A stretch of DNA of 34,766 nt from Erysipelotrichaceae bacterium (GTDB taxonomy: Bacteria; Bacillota_I; Bacilli_A; Erysipelotrichales; Erysipelotrichaceae): assembly GCA_021209625.1 (NCBI GenBank), contig JAJOHZ010000007.1:1-34766 (forward strand), in the 5' to 3' direction. A program made the position numbers and the translations under genes. How positions within the stretch are numbered: position 1 is the first letter of the stretch; every line of letters starts with the position of its first letter. Below, piece after piece: positions 1-9,588 of this stretch. The notes below the pieces were generated by a model. The model was not told the DNA's origin, made no database searches, and saw only the letters and a program-made list of their open reading frames with translations.

Positions 1-728
1 TGCCTTACCCATCTTAGCCAGTTGTGCATAGGCATAAAAGTAGTAGAATGCCTGTGGCAGGAAACGTGCCACATTAATGGAGTTAGCCGATGTCAGTTGC
101 ATGTGAGCATTCAGCTCCTTGTCCATGAAAGCCGTTTTTTACGAGTGCCTGGCAGTCGTCGAATGTTCCTTCAATTTCCAGGGCTGTAATATTCTGACCC
201 AAAGTGGTGAACTGGCATTCCTGAATGGGGCTGACTTTCCCTTTGGGGTATAATACATACACATGGATACCCGGTACACCCAAAAAAGCCATTGGCAACG
301 GCACTTCCGGTATCTCCCGAGGTGGCAACCAATACGTTGACCTCTTTCTTGCCTTGTTTACGTATAAAATGACCTAACAGACGGGCCATAAATCTGCCGC
401 CTACATCTTTAAATGCAAGCGTGGGGCCGTGATATAACTCCAGACTATAAATGAGTCGTTTACATGCACCACCGGAGCATCGAAGGGAAGTGTGTTCGTA
501 TACAATTTGTTTTAAGGTATCGGCATCAACATCTTCACCGAAAAAGGCATCGGCAACTACGTATGAAATTTCCTGAAAAGACATATCCTTCATTTTTTCG
601 AAGAAAGATGATGGTAATGCCTTTATCTTTTCTGGCATATACAGACCCTTGTCGCCTGCCAGTCCTTTAACTACCGCCTCTTCCAAGGTGGCAAGAGGAG
701 CCAGTCTGTTTGTACTATAATATTTCAT
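1..728 (-). CDS. thrC: Threonine synthase, partial and frameshifted (foreign end fragment)
   Basis: PLP-dependent enzyme that converts O-phosphohomoserine to threonine. The start ATG is at 728-726 (MKYYSTNRLAPLATL). Family hallmarks are the PLP-lysine region HGPTLAFKDVGGRFMARLLG and the following VATSGDTGSAVANGF. The reading frame breaks at an A run (282-287, one extra base), after which GVPGIHVYVLYPKGKV continues in another frame. It breaks again at the T run 135-140, after which a thrC-like frame resumes toward position 1. A compensating +1/-1 pair near 455-490 garbles about a dozen residues. The C-terminal half lies outside the window. It sits 4 bases downstream of the apgM-like gene, the order used in Bacteroidetes thr operons. 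Composition and sequence are Bacteroidetes-like, unlike the rest of the window. Function is certain; its place in this genome is doubtful. Confidence 0.9.
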
Positions 729-732
729 CTTG

Positions 733-1302
733 TTAGTCTTTAAGAAATTCACGCATAAACTCATCCTCTTTCAACTCTCCGTAATATCCTTCTTTAGCCG
801 CATATTCATCGTAGCGTTGTACTGCATCGGGTGTTTGTCCGGGCTTGTAGATTATAAATGGGATAGGCTCATTAGTATGCGTCCGAATTGAACATGGAGT
901 GGGGTGATCGGGTAAAACAGCTATTGCCACCGGTTCATCCCATGTCTGCAGTGTTTCAAAGATGGGTTTGATAGCCCGCTTGTCAAGATACTCGATAGTC
1001 TTGATTTTTAAATCTACATCCCCTTCGTGTCCAGCTTCGTCGCTTGCCTCCACATGCAGGTAGACAAAGTCGTTTGTCTTCAGCGCCTGCAGGGCAGCTT
1101 CTGCTTTTCCCTCGTAGTTGGTGTCGTATAGCCCTGTGGCTCCCTCGACAGTTAAAACCTCCAATCCGGCATATACGCCGATACCTCTGATAAGGTCGAC
1201 TGCCGAGATAACAGCCCCTTTTTCAAAACCATACATCTGCTGCATGGTTTCCATGGCGGGACGGTAACCCGGCGACCAGGGCCAGATACTGTTGGCGGGA
1301 TC
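733..1302 (-). CDS. Archaeal-type cofactor-independent phosphoglycerate mutase-like protein (thr-operon type), 5'-truncated
   Basis: C-terminal part of an alkaline-phosphatase-superfamily protein of the ApgM family. In Bacteroidetes this gene lies between thrA and thrC and is thought to supply homoserine kinase activity (family knowledge). Visible features are [15 protein letters not shown] at the truncated N-terminus, HVEASDEAGHEGD with its metal-binding His/Asp/Glu cluster, and VLPDHPTPCSIRTHT with the second metal site. The first ATG in frame is at 1254, but homology runs upstream to the GAT codon at 1302-1300, where the sequence switches to gyrB of another organism. The gene is therefore cut by the join. 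The stop at 733-735 is just before thrC. Confidence 0.85.
   Translation of the reverse strand, partial: DPANSIWPWSPGYRPAMETMQQMYGFEKGAVISAVDLIRGIGVYAGLEVLTVEGATGLYDTNYEGKAEAALQALKTNDFVYLHVEASDEAGHEGDVDLKIKTIEYLDKRAIKPIFETLQTWDEPVAIAVLPDHPTPCSIRTHTNEPIPFIIYKPGQTPDAVQRYDEYAAKEGYYGELKEDEFMREFLKD
1299..1302. other. Chimeric join (Bacteroidetes thr operon / Firmicute gyrB) at a GATC
   Basis: Left of this point the minus strand reads in frame as ApgM-like protein (codons for DPANSIW). Right of it the plus strand reads in frame as GyrB ([16 protein letters not shown]). Both partial genes end exactly here. The shared tetranucleotide GATC is the cut site of Sau3AI/MboI and is compatible with BamHI ends, so a cloning or ligation chimera is plausible, though a four-base match can also be chance. 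Confidence 0.8.
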
Positions 1303-2659
1303 TTACAATTCGTGATCGATTAAGACAGATTGCCTTTTTAAACAAAGGAATTCGAATTTCCTTGTTTGATGAAAGAAATGAAGAAAACCTAGTAAGTACT
1401 GAATATTACTATGAAGGTGGAATCAAAGAGTATGTTGAGTACATTAACAAAATAAACACCTATCACAATGATGTTATATATGTTGAAGGAGAAGAAGAGA
1501 ATATTATTGTTGAAGTAGCAATGCAATACAACGATGGATATGCTTCTAACGTCTACTCTTTCTGTAACAATATCAATACTCATGAAGGTGGTACTCATGA
1601 AGAAGGATTTAGATCAACATTAACTCGACTAATAAATCAGTATGGTAAAGAGAATAATTTCATTAAAAAAGATGAAGATGCGCTTATTGGTGAAGATGTT
1701 CGTGAAGGATTAACAGCAATCATCTCCATTAAACATCCTGACCCACAATACGAAGGACAAACAAAGACAAAACTTGGGAATGCTGAAGTAAGACGTATTG
1801 TTTCAAACGTTATGGGTGCTCAATTTGAACGTTTCTTATTAGAAAACCCAAGTCAAGCTAAGACAGTCATTGAAAAAGCTATTATTGCTTCAAAAGCTCG
1901 CTTAGCTGCTAAAAAAGCTCGTGAATTAACTCGACGTAAAGGTGCTTTAGAAAATATCGTCCTTACCTGGTAAATTGGCAGATTGTTCTTCAAATGATTC
2001 ATCAATTTGTGAAAATCTATCTAGTGGAAGGTGATTCCGCGGGTGGATCGGCAAAACTTGGAAGAAATCGTGAATTTCAAGCAATATTACCATTACGTGG
2101 TAAGGTTATTAACGTTGAAAAAGCACAAAGACATAAGATATTTGATAATAATGAAATTCGTTCCATGATTACAGCTTTCGGTTGTGGTTTTGGTGAAGAG
2201 ATGGATTTAGAAAAATTAAGATATCACAAGATTGTAATCATGACCGATGCGGATGTGGATGGATCACATATTAGAACACTTATTCTTACTTTCTTCTATC
2301 GATTCTTAAAGCCTTTAATTGAGGCAGGGCATATTTATATTGCTCAACCTCCTTTATATAAGGTTTCAAAAGGTTCAACCATTAGATATGCGTATTCTGA
2401 TCAAGAATTAGAAGACATTAAGGCTGAAATAGGAACGGATAAATTCAATATACAGCGATACAAAGGTTTAGGTGAAATGAACCCTGAACAGCTATGGGAA
2501 ACAACCATGGATCCTGAGGTAAGAACGCTTATTCAAGTTGATGTTGAGAATGCTATGGAAGCAGATAACGTTTTTGAAATGTTAATGGGTGATGATGTAG
2601 AGCCAAGAAGAGATTTTATTGTTGAAAATGCCCGCTTTGTTAAGAACTTAGATATCTAG
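1302..2659 (+). CDS. gyrB: DNA gyrase subunit B, 5'-truncated, two frameshifts
   Basis: ATPase/TOPRIM subunit of DNA gyrase. The N-terminal ATPase domain (roughly the first 190 residues) is lost at the chimeric join. What remains is the transducer domain ([24 protein letters not shown]) and the TOPRIM and tail domains, with catalytic motifs [27 protein letters not shown] and [12 protein letters not shown]. Two single-base insertions, one in the TT at 1963-1964 and one in the A run 2012-2015, interrupt the conserved stretch that should read [11 protein letters not shown] through [13 protein letters not shown]. Removing both restores one continuous frame of about 450 codons. The frame ends 12 bases before gyrA, as expected for a gyrBA operon near oriC. 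Sequencing error is more likely than inactivation of an essential gene. Confidence 0.93.
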
Positions 2660-2671
2660 AAAGGAGTCATC

Positions 2672-5118
2672 ATGAACGATCAAAAGATAAAAAATATTAA
2701 TATTGCATCTGAAATGAAGACTTCATTTCTTGACTATGCGATGTCAGTTATTGTTGCAAGAGCATTACCTGACGTAAGAGATGGTTTAAAACCAGTTCAT
2801 CGCAGAATTTTGTTTGCTATGAACGATTTAGGCATGCATAGTGATAAAGCTTACAAGAAATCAGCACGTATTGTAGGTGAAGTCATTGGTAAATATCACC
2901 CACATGGTGATTCAGCAGTTTTATGAAACCATGGTTCGTATGGCTCAAGACTTTTTCATATCGTCACATGCTTGTTGATGGCCATGGTAACTTTGGTTCA
3001 ATTGATGGTGATAGTGCTGCAGCAATGCGTTATACCGAAGCTAGAATGTCTAAAATCGCAATGGAATTGGTTAAAGACATCAACAAAGACACCATTAATT
3101 ACACTGATAACTATGATGGTGAAGAACAAGAGCCAGTTGTTTTACCATCTTATTTCCCAAATTTACTCGTTAATGGAGCAACAGGAATTGCAGTTGGTAT
3201 GGCAACCAATATTCCACCTCACAACTTAGGAGAAACGATTGATGCCACTATCGCATTAATAGAAAATCCAACACTATCTACCATTGAACTCATGGAAGTC
3301 ATTCAAGGTCCTGACTTTCCAACTGGTGGAATTATTATGGGTCGCTCAGGCATCCATTCTGCTTTTGAAACAGGTAGAGGATCTGTCACTGTACGCTCAA
3401 AAGTAGATATCAATGAGTTGCATAATGGCAAGAAGCAAATTGTAGTGACAGAAATTCCTTATCAAGTCAATAAAGCTAATTTAGTTGAAAAAATTGCTGG
3501 GCTGGTAAGAGATAAACTGATTGAAGGAATTACAGATTTACGTGATGAATCCAATCGTCATGGCATTAGAATTGTGATTGAAACACGTAAAGACATTCAA
3601 GCAGAAGTGTTATTGAATCAATTGTATCGAATGACAGCACTTCAAACGACGTTTGGGATCAATACCTTAGCATTAGTTGATGGAAGTCCTAAGCAATTAG
3701 GGTTAAAAGAAGTATTACATCATTACATAGCACATCAAATAGAAGTGGTAAGACGAAGAACGCAGTTTGAATTAAACAAAGCATTGGATCGCGCTCACAT
3801 TTTAGAAGGTTTACGTATAGCACTTGATAATATCGATCGAATCATTTCAATCATTCGTGGATCAATGGATGATGAACAAGCCATCAATTCAATGATGAGT
3901 GAGTTCGGACTCACAGAGATTCAGTCTAAAGCGATTCTTGATATGAGACTAAAACGTCTTACTGGATTAGAAAGAGATAAGATTGAAGGCGAATATAACG
4001 ATTTGATGGTCGCAATTACAGATTATCGAGATATATTAGCTAACGAGCACAGAGTTTTCGACATTATTAAAACACAATTATTGGAGATTAAGCGTCGTTT
4101 TGCGGATTCAAGACGCACAGAGATTGTAGATAGTCATGATGATGTGCTTGATGAGGACTTAATTCCAGTTGAAGATGTTGTGATGGCGTTAACTCTTAAT
4201 GGGTACATTAAACGTACAACAGCAGACTCATTCCAAACTCAAAACCGAGGAGGAAAAGGGATTAAGGGCATGAGTACCCATAGTGATGATATTGTTGATC
4301 AATTCATACACATGTCAACTCATGATTCTCTCATGTTATTCACTAATTTTGGTAAAGTCTATCGAATAAGAGGATTCCATGTTCCATCTGCAAGTCGAAT
4401 TTCTAAAGGGCTTCCGGTTGTTAACTTACTCAATTTAGAAAAAGAAGAGCGAGTTAAAGCCATGGTTCCAGTTTCAAAAGAAACAAGTTATAAATATCTT
4501 GTCTTTGCAACCAAAAACGGACTAGTTAAGCGAGTCAGTCTTGATCAGTTTGATTCAATACGCCAGAACGGGAAAATTGCCATCTCACTCAATGAATCAG
4601 ACGAGTTAGTGGCAGTTAAACCAACAACAGGCGAAGATTTGATTATTCTTGCTGGAAACAATGGTAAGGCAGTTAAATTTGATGAAAGCGGCTTAAGACC
4701 AACAGGTAGAACAGCAATGGGGGTTAAAGGGTTTAATCCTGATGGCCAAGAATTGATTGGATTAACAACAGACAAAGAAGGACCTTTCATCTTATCAGTT
4801 ACTGAAAAAGGTTATGGTAAGAAGAGCCCACTTGAAGATTATCGATTGACTCAACGTGGAGGCAAAGGGGTTAAGACTGTCTCAATTACTGAAAAGAATG
4901 GCAAGCTTGTTTCTGTCAGAGCGGTTTGTGGAGATGAAGACATTCTGATTGTCACTGATTTAGGACAAGTTATTAGAATTAGTCTAAATGATGTAGGTAC
5001 TTATGGACGAGCTGCACAAGGTGTGAAACTTATCCGTGTTGATGAAGATGCGAAAGTTTCTGCTGTCGCAATCATCGAGAAGGAGACAGAAAACGAAGAA
5101 AATGAGGTTGCATTATAA
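2672..5118 (+). CDS. gyrA: DNA gyrase subunit A (two frameshifts)
   Basis: DNA breakage-reunion subunit of gyrase, about 814 residues once corrected. The start has a good ribosome site (AAAGGAG, 2659-2665). Motifs in order are [22 protein letters not shown], the catalytic tyrosine in [11 protein letters not shown], and a C-terminal beta-pinwheel with a GyrA-box-like [10 protein letters not shown] (around residue 525) that argues for GyrA rather than ParC. The quinolone-resistance region, once corrected, reads [17 protein letters not shown], keeping the susceptible-type Ser and an acidic Glu. Extra bases in the T runs 2919-2922 and 2952-2956 break the frame twice within 40 bases; frame-correct residues between them are a perfect family match. 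The stop lies inside the terminator hairpin. Confidence 0.96.
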
Positions 5119-5133
5119 TGCAACTTCATTTTT
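5101..5133 (+). terminator. Rho-independent terminator of gyrBA
   Basis: A 13-bp stem (aatgaggttgcat against atgcaacttcatt, one G-T pair) with loop TATA is followed by a T run. The gyrA stop codon lies at the loop/stem. Confidence 0.8.
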
Positions 5134-5163
5134 ATTCATTGAAGTGTTAGAATACCCATATAT

Positions 5164-5179
5164 TGTTTCACGTGAAACA
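5164..5179. promoter_or_regulatory. parS centromere site 1 (ParB/Spo0J binding)
   Basis: TGTTTCACGTGAAACA is a perfect 16-bp palindrome and matches the Bacillus parS consensus TGTTNCACGTGAAACA at every position. It lies in the short gyrA-serS gap, 12 bases before the serS start, in the gyrBA neighbourhood that is normally close to oriC. Confidence 0.93.
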
Positions 5180-5191
5180 TAGGAGAATCGC

Positions 5192-6473
<1,282 letters not shown>

Positions 6474-6481
6474 GAAACATG

Positions 6482-6487
6482 TATAAT
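6482..6487 (+). promoter_or_regulatory. -10 element for SRP RNA
   Basis: A consensus TATAAT lies 8 bases after the serS stop and about 6-8 bases before the inferred 5' end of the SRP RNA. No convincing -35 is visible. Confidence 0.6.
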
Positions 6488-6493
6488 TAGTTG

Positions 6494-6577
6494 TGCTACC
6501 GCAATAGCATCCATCGAACCAGGTCAGGGTCGGAAGACAGCAGCCTTAAGGTGGCTCTGCTATGTGTGGTGGCTTTT
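6494..6577 (+). ncRNA. ffs: Small signal recognition particle RNA (4.5S/scRNA type)
   Basis: The conserved apical domain is present: AGGTCAGGGTCGGAAGACAG and then CAGCC (6521-6545), with the GGAA tetraloop and the asymmetric internal loop bound by Ffh. Flanking segments (gctaccgcaatagcatcc and ggctctgctatgtgtggtggc) can pair to give the usual single long hairpin of about 85 nt. A TTTTTT run at 6573-6578 provides the terminator. The serS-ffs-tadA-dnaX neighbourhood is common in low-GC Gram-positives. Exact ends are estimated from the -10 box and T run. Confidence 0.92.
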
Positions 6578-6593
6578 TTGTTAGGAGAACACC

Positions 6594-7028
6594 ATGAAAA
6601 CAACTGAATTCATGCAAGAAGCTCTCATTGAAGCGCAGGAAGCATTTAAAAACAATGAAGTCCCTGTAGGGTGTGTTATTGTGCATCAAGGAAACATCAT
6701 TGCTCGTGCACACAATAATAAAGAACGAGATCAACACACGTGCTCACACGCAGAAATACTTGCAATCACCAAAGCCAATAAAGCACTGAATTCATGGAGA
6801 CTTGAAGATTGTACACTTGTTGTAACACTTGAACCATGCATGATGTGTGCAGGTGCTATTCAACAAGCTCGAATACCGTATGTGGTTTATGGAGCACAAG
6901 ATAAGAAGTTTGGAGCTTACGGGGGATGTTTTGATTCAACTCTTATAAAAGGGTTTAATCATTATCCAAACGTTTCATCAGGAGTGCTAGAGAAAGAATC
7001 AGTGAGCTTACTAAAAATCCTTTTTTGA
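6594..7028 (+). CDS. tadA: tRNA-specific adenosine deaminase
   Basis: Deaminates adenosine 34 to inosine in the tRNA-Arg(ACG) anticodon. It is a 144-residue member of the zinc cytidine/deoxycytidylate deaminase fold. Zinc ligands and the proton-shuttling Glu are seen in CSHAEILAI (His-Ala-Glu) and PCMMCAGA (two Cys). The EVPVGCVIV segment near residue 25 is typical of TadA. The ribosome site TTAGGAGA lies 8-10 bases before ATG. The gene starts about 17 bases after the SRP RNA terminator T run. Length and motifs are complete. Confidence 0.95.
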   Translation: MKTTEFMQEALIEAQEAFKNNEVPVGCVIVHQGNIIARAHNNKERDQHTCSHAEILAITKANKALNSWRLEDCTLVVTLEPCMMCAGAIQQARIPYVVYGAQDKKFGAYGGCFDSTLIKGFNHYPNVSSGVLEKESVSLLKILF

Positions 7029-7045
7029 AACAAAAAAGAAAATCA

Positions 7046-7072
7046 AAACAATTAGTCTAGGCTATTGTTTTT
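7046..7072 (+). terminator. Possible weak terminator after tadA
   Basis: An AT-rich inverted repeat (aaaacaat / attgtttt) encloses a short loop and ends in a T run. It lies between the tadA stop and the dnaX -10 box. The stem is almost all A-T, so strength is doubtful. Confidence 0.35.
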
Positions 7073-7087
7073 ATGTGGTGTTAATTT

Positions 7088-7096
7088 TGGTATAAT
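7088..7096 (+). promoter_or_regulatory. Extended -10 promoter of dnaX-recR-fhs operon
   Basis: TGGTATAAT matches the extended -10 pattern TGnTATAAT, 24 bases before the dnaX ATG. A ribosome site (AAAGGATGG) lies between. No good -35 box at 17-bp spacing is seen. Confidence 0.6.
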
Positions 7097-7120
7097 GTCT
7101 TTACAAAAGGATGGTAAACC

Positions 7121-8995
7121 ATGGCATACAAAGCTCTTTACAGAATGTATCGTCCTCAAACATTTGAAGAAGTAGTTGGACAGCAACATATCGTCGTAAC
7201 ATTAAAAAATGCAATCAAAACAAACAAGTTAAGTCATGCTTATCTCTTTTCGGGTCCCAGGGGGACTGGTAAAACATCAGTAGCAAAAATCCTGGGTAAA
7301 GCCATCAATTGTACATCAAATGATGAAAAACCATGTGAAAGATGCGCATCATGTTTATCCATTAGCAAAGGTAATCATCCAGACATCATTGAGATAGATG
7401 CTGCAAGTAACAATGGGGTCGATGAAATTCGTGAACTGATTGATAAAGTGAAGTACGCTCCCTTAGAATTAAAAACTAAAGTATACATAATTGATGAAGT
7501 ACATATGTTAACAACAGGTGCTTTTAATGCACTTCTAAAGACACTAGAAGAACCACCATCACATGTTATTTTTATTTTAGCTACCACTGAACCACACAAG
7601 GTTATCCCAACCATTATTTCTAGATGTCAACGGTTTGATTTTACGAAAGTATCTAATTCAGATATTGAGACACGACTTGATTCCATTCTTAAAGAAGAAG
7701 AAATTAATGTGGATGCCGGAGTTACTCGTTTGGTTTCGCAACTTGCAGATGGTGGAATGAGAGATGCTCTATCCATCCTTGAGCAAATCATCGCTTATAG
7801 TGGTGAAAAGATTACAGTTGATGATGTTTATAAAGTATATGGTTTAACAACGAGTCAAGAAAAAATCGCTTTACTAAGAACCATTTCAAACAGTCAAGTT
7901 AAAGAGATTCTTCAATTTTTAAAAGAAATCTCAATTAAAAGCCATGATATTAAAAAACTAACAGTTGATCTTATCGACTGCTTAAAAGATGGTTTAATTT
8001 ACCATTTTACTCAATCAACAGAAAATCTAACAGTACTAAATGAAGATGAGGCAAAACAATTAAATTCATTTTTTAATGCTGATCAAAGTATAGAACTGAT
8101 GGATATCTTAATGGATACATTAGAAAAATATCGATTATCCGTTAATTCCATGTCTTATTTTGAGGTTGCCTTGTTAAAAATGGTTCACCATCTTCAAGTC
8201 AAACAAATGCCAACGATTCAAGTAGCCACTTCACCACAGTTAAAAGAAGTTATGAAAACCGAGGTCACTGAACATAAAGTGGAATCAACACCACAAGTTA
8301 TTCCATTTGTAGATGATATGGATGAAGAAGAAAGTGTCATCACATCTACTGAGTTAGATATCAATGAACCTGAAGAGTTTGAAGAAGAATTGCTGGTTCA
8401 AGATGAAGCAATTAATGAAGTTGATACAATTGAAGAACATGATAAAGTTCCATACACCCCTCAAACTGAAGCTGAGATAATGGACAGTTTGTTTGAACTT
8501 CCAACTTCAAAAACAACGGACACTTTATCAACCAAAGATCTTCTATTGGGATTAATGCAAACCGCAGATAAAGAAGCTCGATTCAATGATGAGAAATTAT
8601 GGAAACTAAAGCCATATCTTCATCATCTTGAGTATGCAAAGATAGCAAGACTTTTAAGAAACTCCACTATTAAGTTGAGTTCACCGACGTTTATAGTTGT
8701 GGAAGTTGACGTAGAAGAAGAAAAACACATGATTAGTGATCAAAAGTTCGATTCATTGATCAAAGACTTTATGAATGAACTCTTTAAAGTAAGAAAAAAG
8801 CTGTTCTGTGTAACGAAATTTGAGTGGTCTGTTGCATTGGATGCATTTAAAGAACTTAGAGATAAACCTCAATTATTACCACCTCCCATTCATGTCCCTT
8901 TAGACGAAGATGATTCCATTGATGACGATACAAAACTTCAACTTAAAATTAAAGATATTGTGGGTCACCATGTTGAAGTGATAATAGAGGAATAA
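7121..8995 (+). CDS. dnaX: DNA polymerase III subunits gamma/tau
   Basis: Clamp-loader ATPase of the replisome, 624 residues. It opens with the hallmark YRMYRPQTFEEVVGQ. The Walker A motif GPRGTGKTSVAK is at about residues 46-57. A four-cysteine zinc module follows (CTSNDEKPCERCASC), then Walker B YIIDEVHML and sensor 1 with LLKTLEEPP and FILATTEPHKV. An acidic low-complexity linker spans residues about 400-450, followed by a tau-type C-terminal domain. An in-frame A-AAA-AAG heptamer occurs late (8794-8800). The stop is separated from recR by one base. The usual ebfC (YbaB-family) gene between dnaX and recR is absent here. Confidence 0.96.
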   Translation: MAYKALYRMYRPQTFEEVVGQQHIVVTLKNAIKTNKLSHAYLFSGPRGTGKTSVAKILGKAINCTSNDEKPCERCASCLSISKGNHPDIIEIDAASNNGVDEIRELIDKVKYAPLELKTKVYIIDEVHMLTTGAFNALLKTLEEPPSHVIFILATTEPHKVIPTIISRCQRFDFTKVSNSDIETRLDSILKEEEINVDAGVTRLVSQLADGGMRDALSILEQIIAYSGEKITVDDVYKVYGLTTSQEKIALLRTISNSQVKEILQFLKEISIKSHDIKKLTVDLIDCLKDGLIYHFTQSTENLTVLNEDEAKQLNSFFNADQSIELMDILMDTLEKYRLSVNSMSYFEVALLKMVHHLQVKQMPTIQVATSPQLKEVMKTEVTEHKVESTPQVIPFVDDMDEEESVITSTELDINEPEEFEEELLVQDEAINEVDTIEEHDKVPYTPQTEAEIMDSLFELPTSKTTDTLSTKDLLLGLMQTADKEARFNDEKLWKLKPYLHHLEYAKIARLLRNSTIKLSSPTFIVVEVDVEEEKHMISDQKFDSLIKDFMNELFKVRKKLFCVTKFEWSVALDAFKELRDKPQLLPPPIHVPLDEDDSIDDDTKLQLKIKDIVGHHVEVIIEE

Positions 8996-8996
8996 T

Positions 8997-9587
8997 ATGT
9001 ACCCTTCATCATTACAAAAATTAATTGAAGAATTAAGAAAACTTCCTGGAGTAGGTAATAAAACAGCTGAACGATTTGCATTGGATATATTGGATCGCAG
9101 AGATCAAGACATTGAGCCATTGGTTAATTCACTTATAGGTGTTCATCAATCCATTAAAAGATGTCAACAATGTGCACACTATGCAGAAGATGATTTATGT
9201 GATATCTGTAAGGACTCACACCGAACACAATCCATCATCTGTGTTGTTTCAAGCCCAAAGGATGTGATCGCATTAGAAAGAAGTGGTCAATATAAAGGAT
9301 TGTATCATGTGTTACATGGCGCAATTTCCACAATGAAGGGGATTCTACCCTCAGACATTAATCTTGAATCACTTATTCAACGGTGTAATGAAACAGTCAA
9401 AGAAGTGATTGTTGCAACCAATACTAATGTTGAAGGTGAGACAACAGCAATGTACATCGCTAAACGATTAGAAAATCATCCATGTGATGTCACACGTTTA
9501 GCATCAGGTCTGCCGATGGGTGGACTCCTAGACTATACTGATGATTTAACCCTAATTAAGGCTATTGAGGGTAGAAAGAAAATATAG
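8997..9587 (+). CDS. recR: Recombination mediator RecR
   Basis: Recombinational repair protein that works with RecO/RecF in loading RecA; 196 residues, full length. It has an N-terminal helix-hairpin-helix with LPGVGNKTAERFA, a C4 zinc finger CQQCAHYAEDDLCDIC (about residues 56-71), and a Toprim domain with VVSSPKDVIALERSG and ATNTNVEGETTAMYIA. It starts one base after the dnaX stop, so the two are probably translationally coupled, and it is followed by fhs after one base. Confidence 0.95.
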   Translation: MYPSSLQKLIEELRKLPGVGNKTAERFALDILDRRDQDIEPLVNSLIGVHQSIKRCQQCAHYAEDDLCDICKDSHRTQSIICVVSSPKDVIALERSGQYKGLYHVLHGAISTMKGILPSDINLESLIQRCNETVKEVIVATNTNVEGETTAMYIAKRLENHPCDVTRLASGLPMGGLLDYTDDLTLIKAIEGRKKI

Positions 9588-9588
9588 T

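Noticed and set aside
464-670. Short plus-strand reading frame opposite thrC
   Set aside because: It is antisense to a well-conserved threonine synthase and shows no family-like composition or ribosome site.
2919-2956. Programmed frameshifting in gyrA
   Set aside because: Two separate +1 events within 40 bases, in an essential gene and with the same error type elsewhere, are better explained by sequencing errors.
5134-5191. T-box or other riboswitch upstream of serS
   Set aside because: The leader is only about 60 bases, most of it terminator tail and parS; there is no T-box core sequence.
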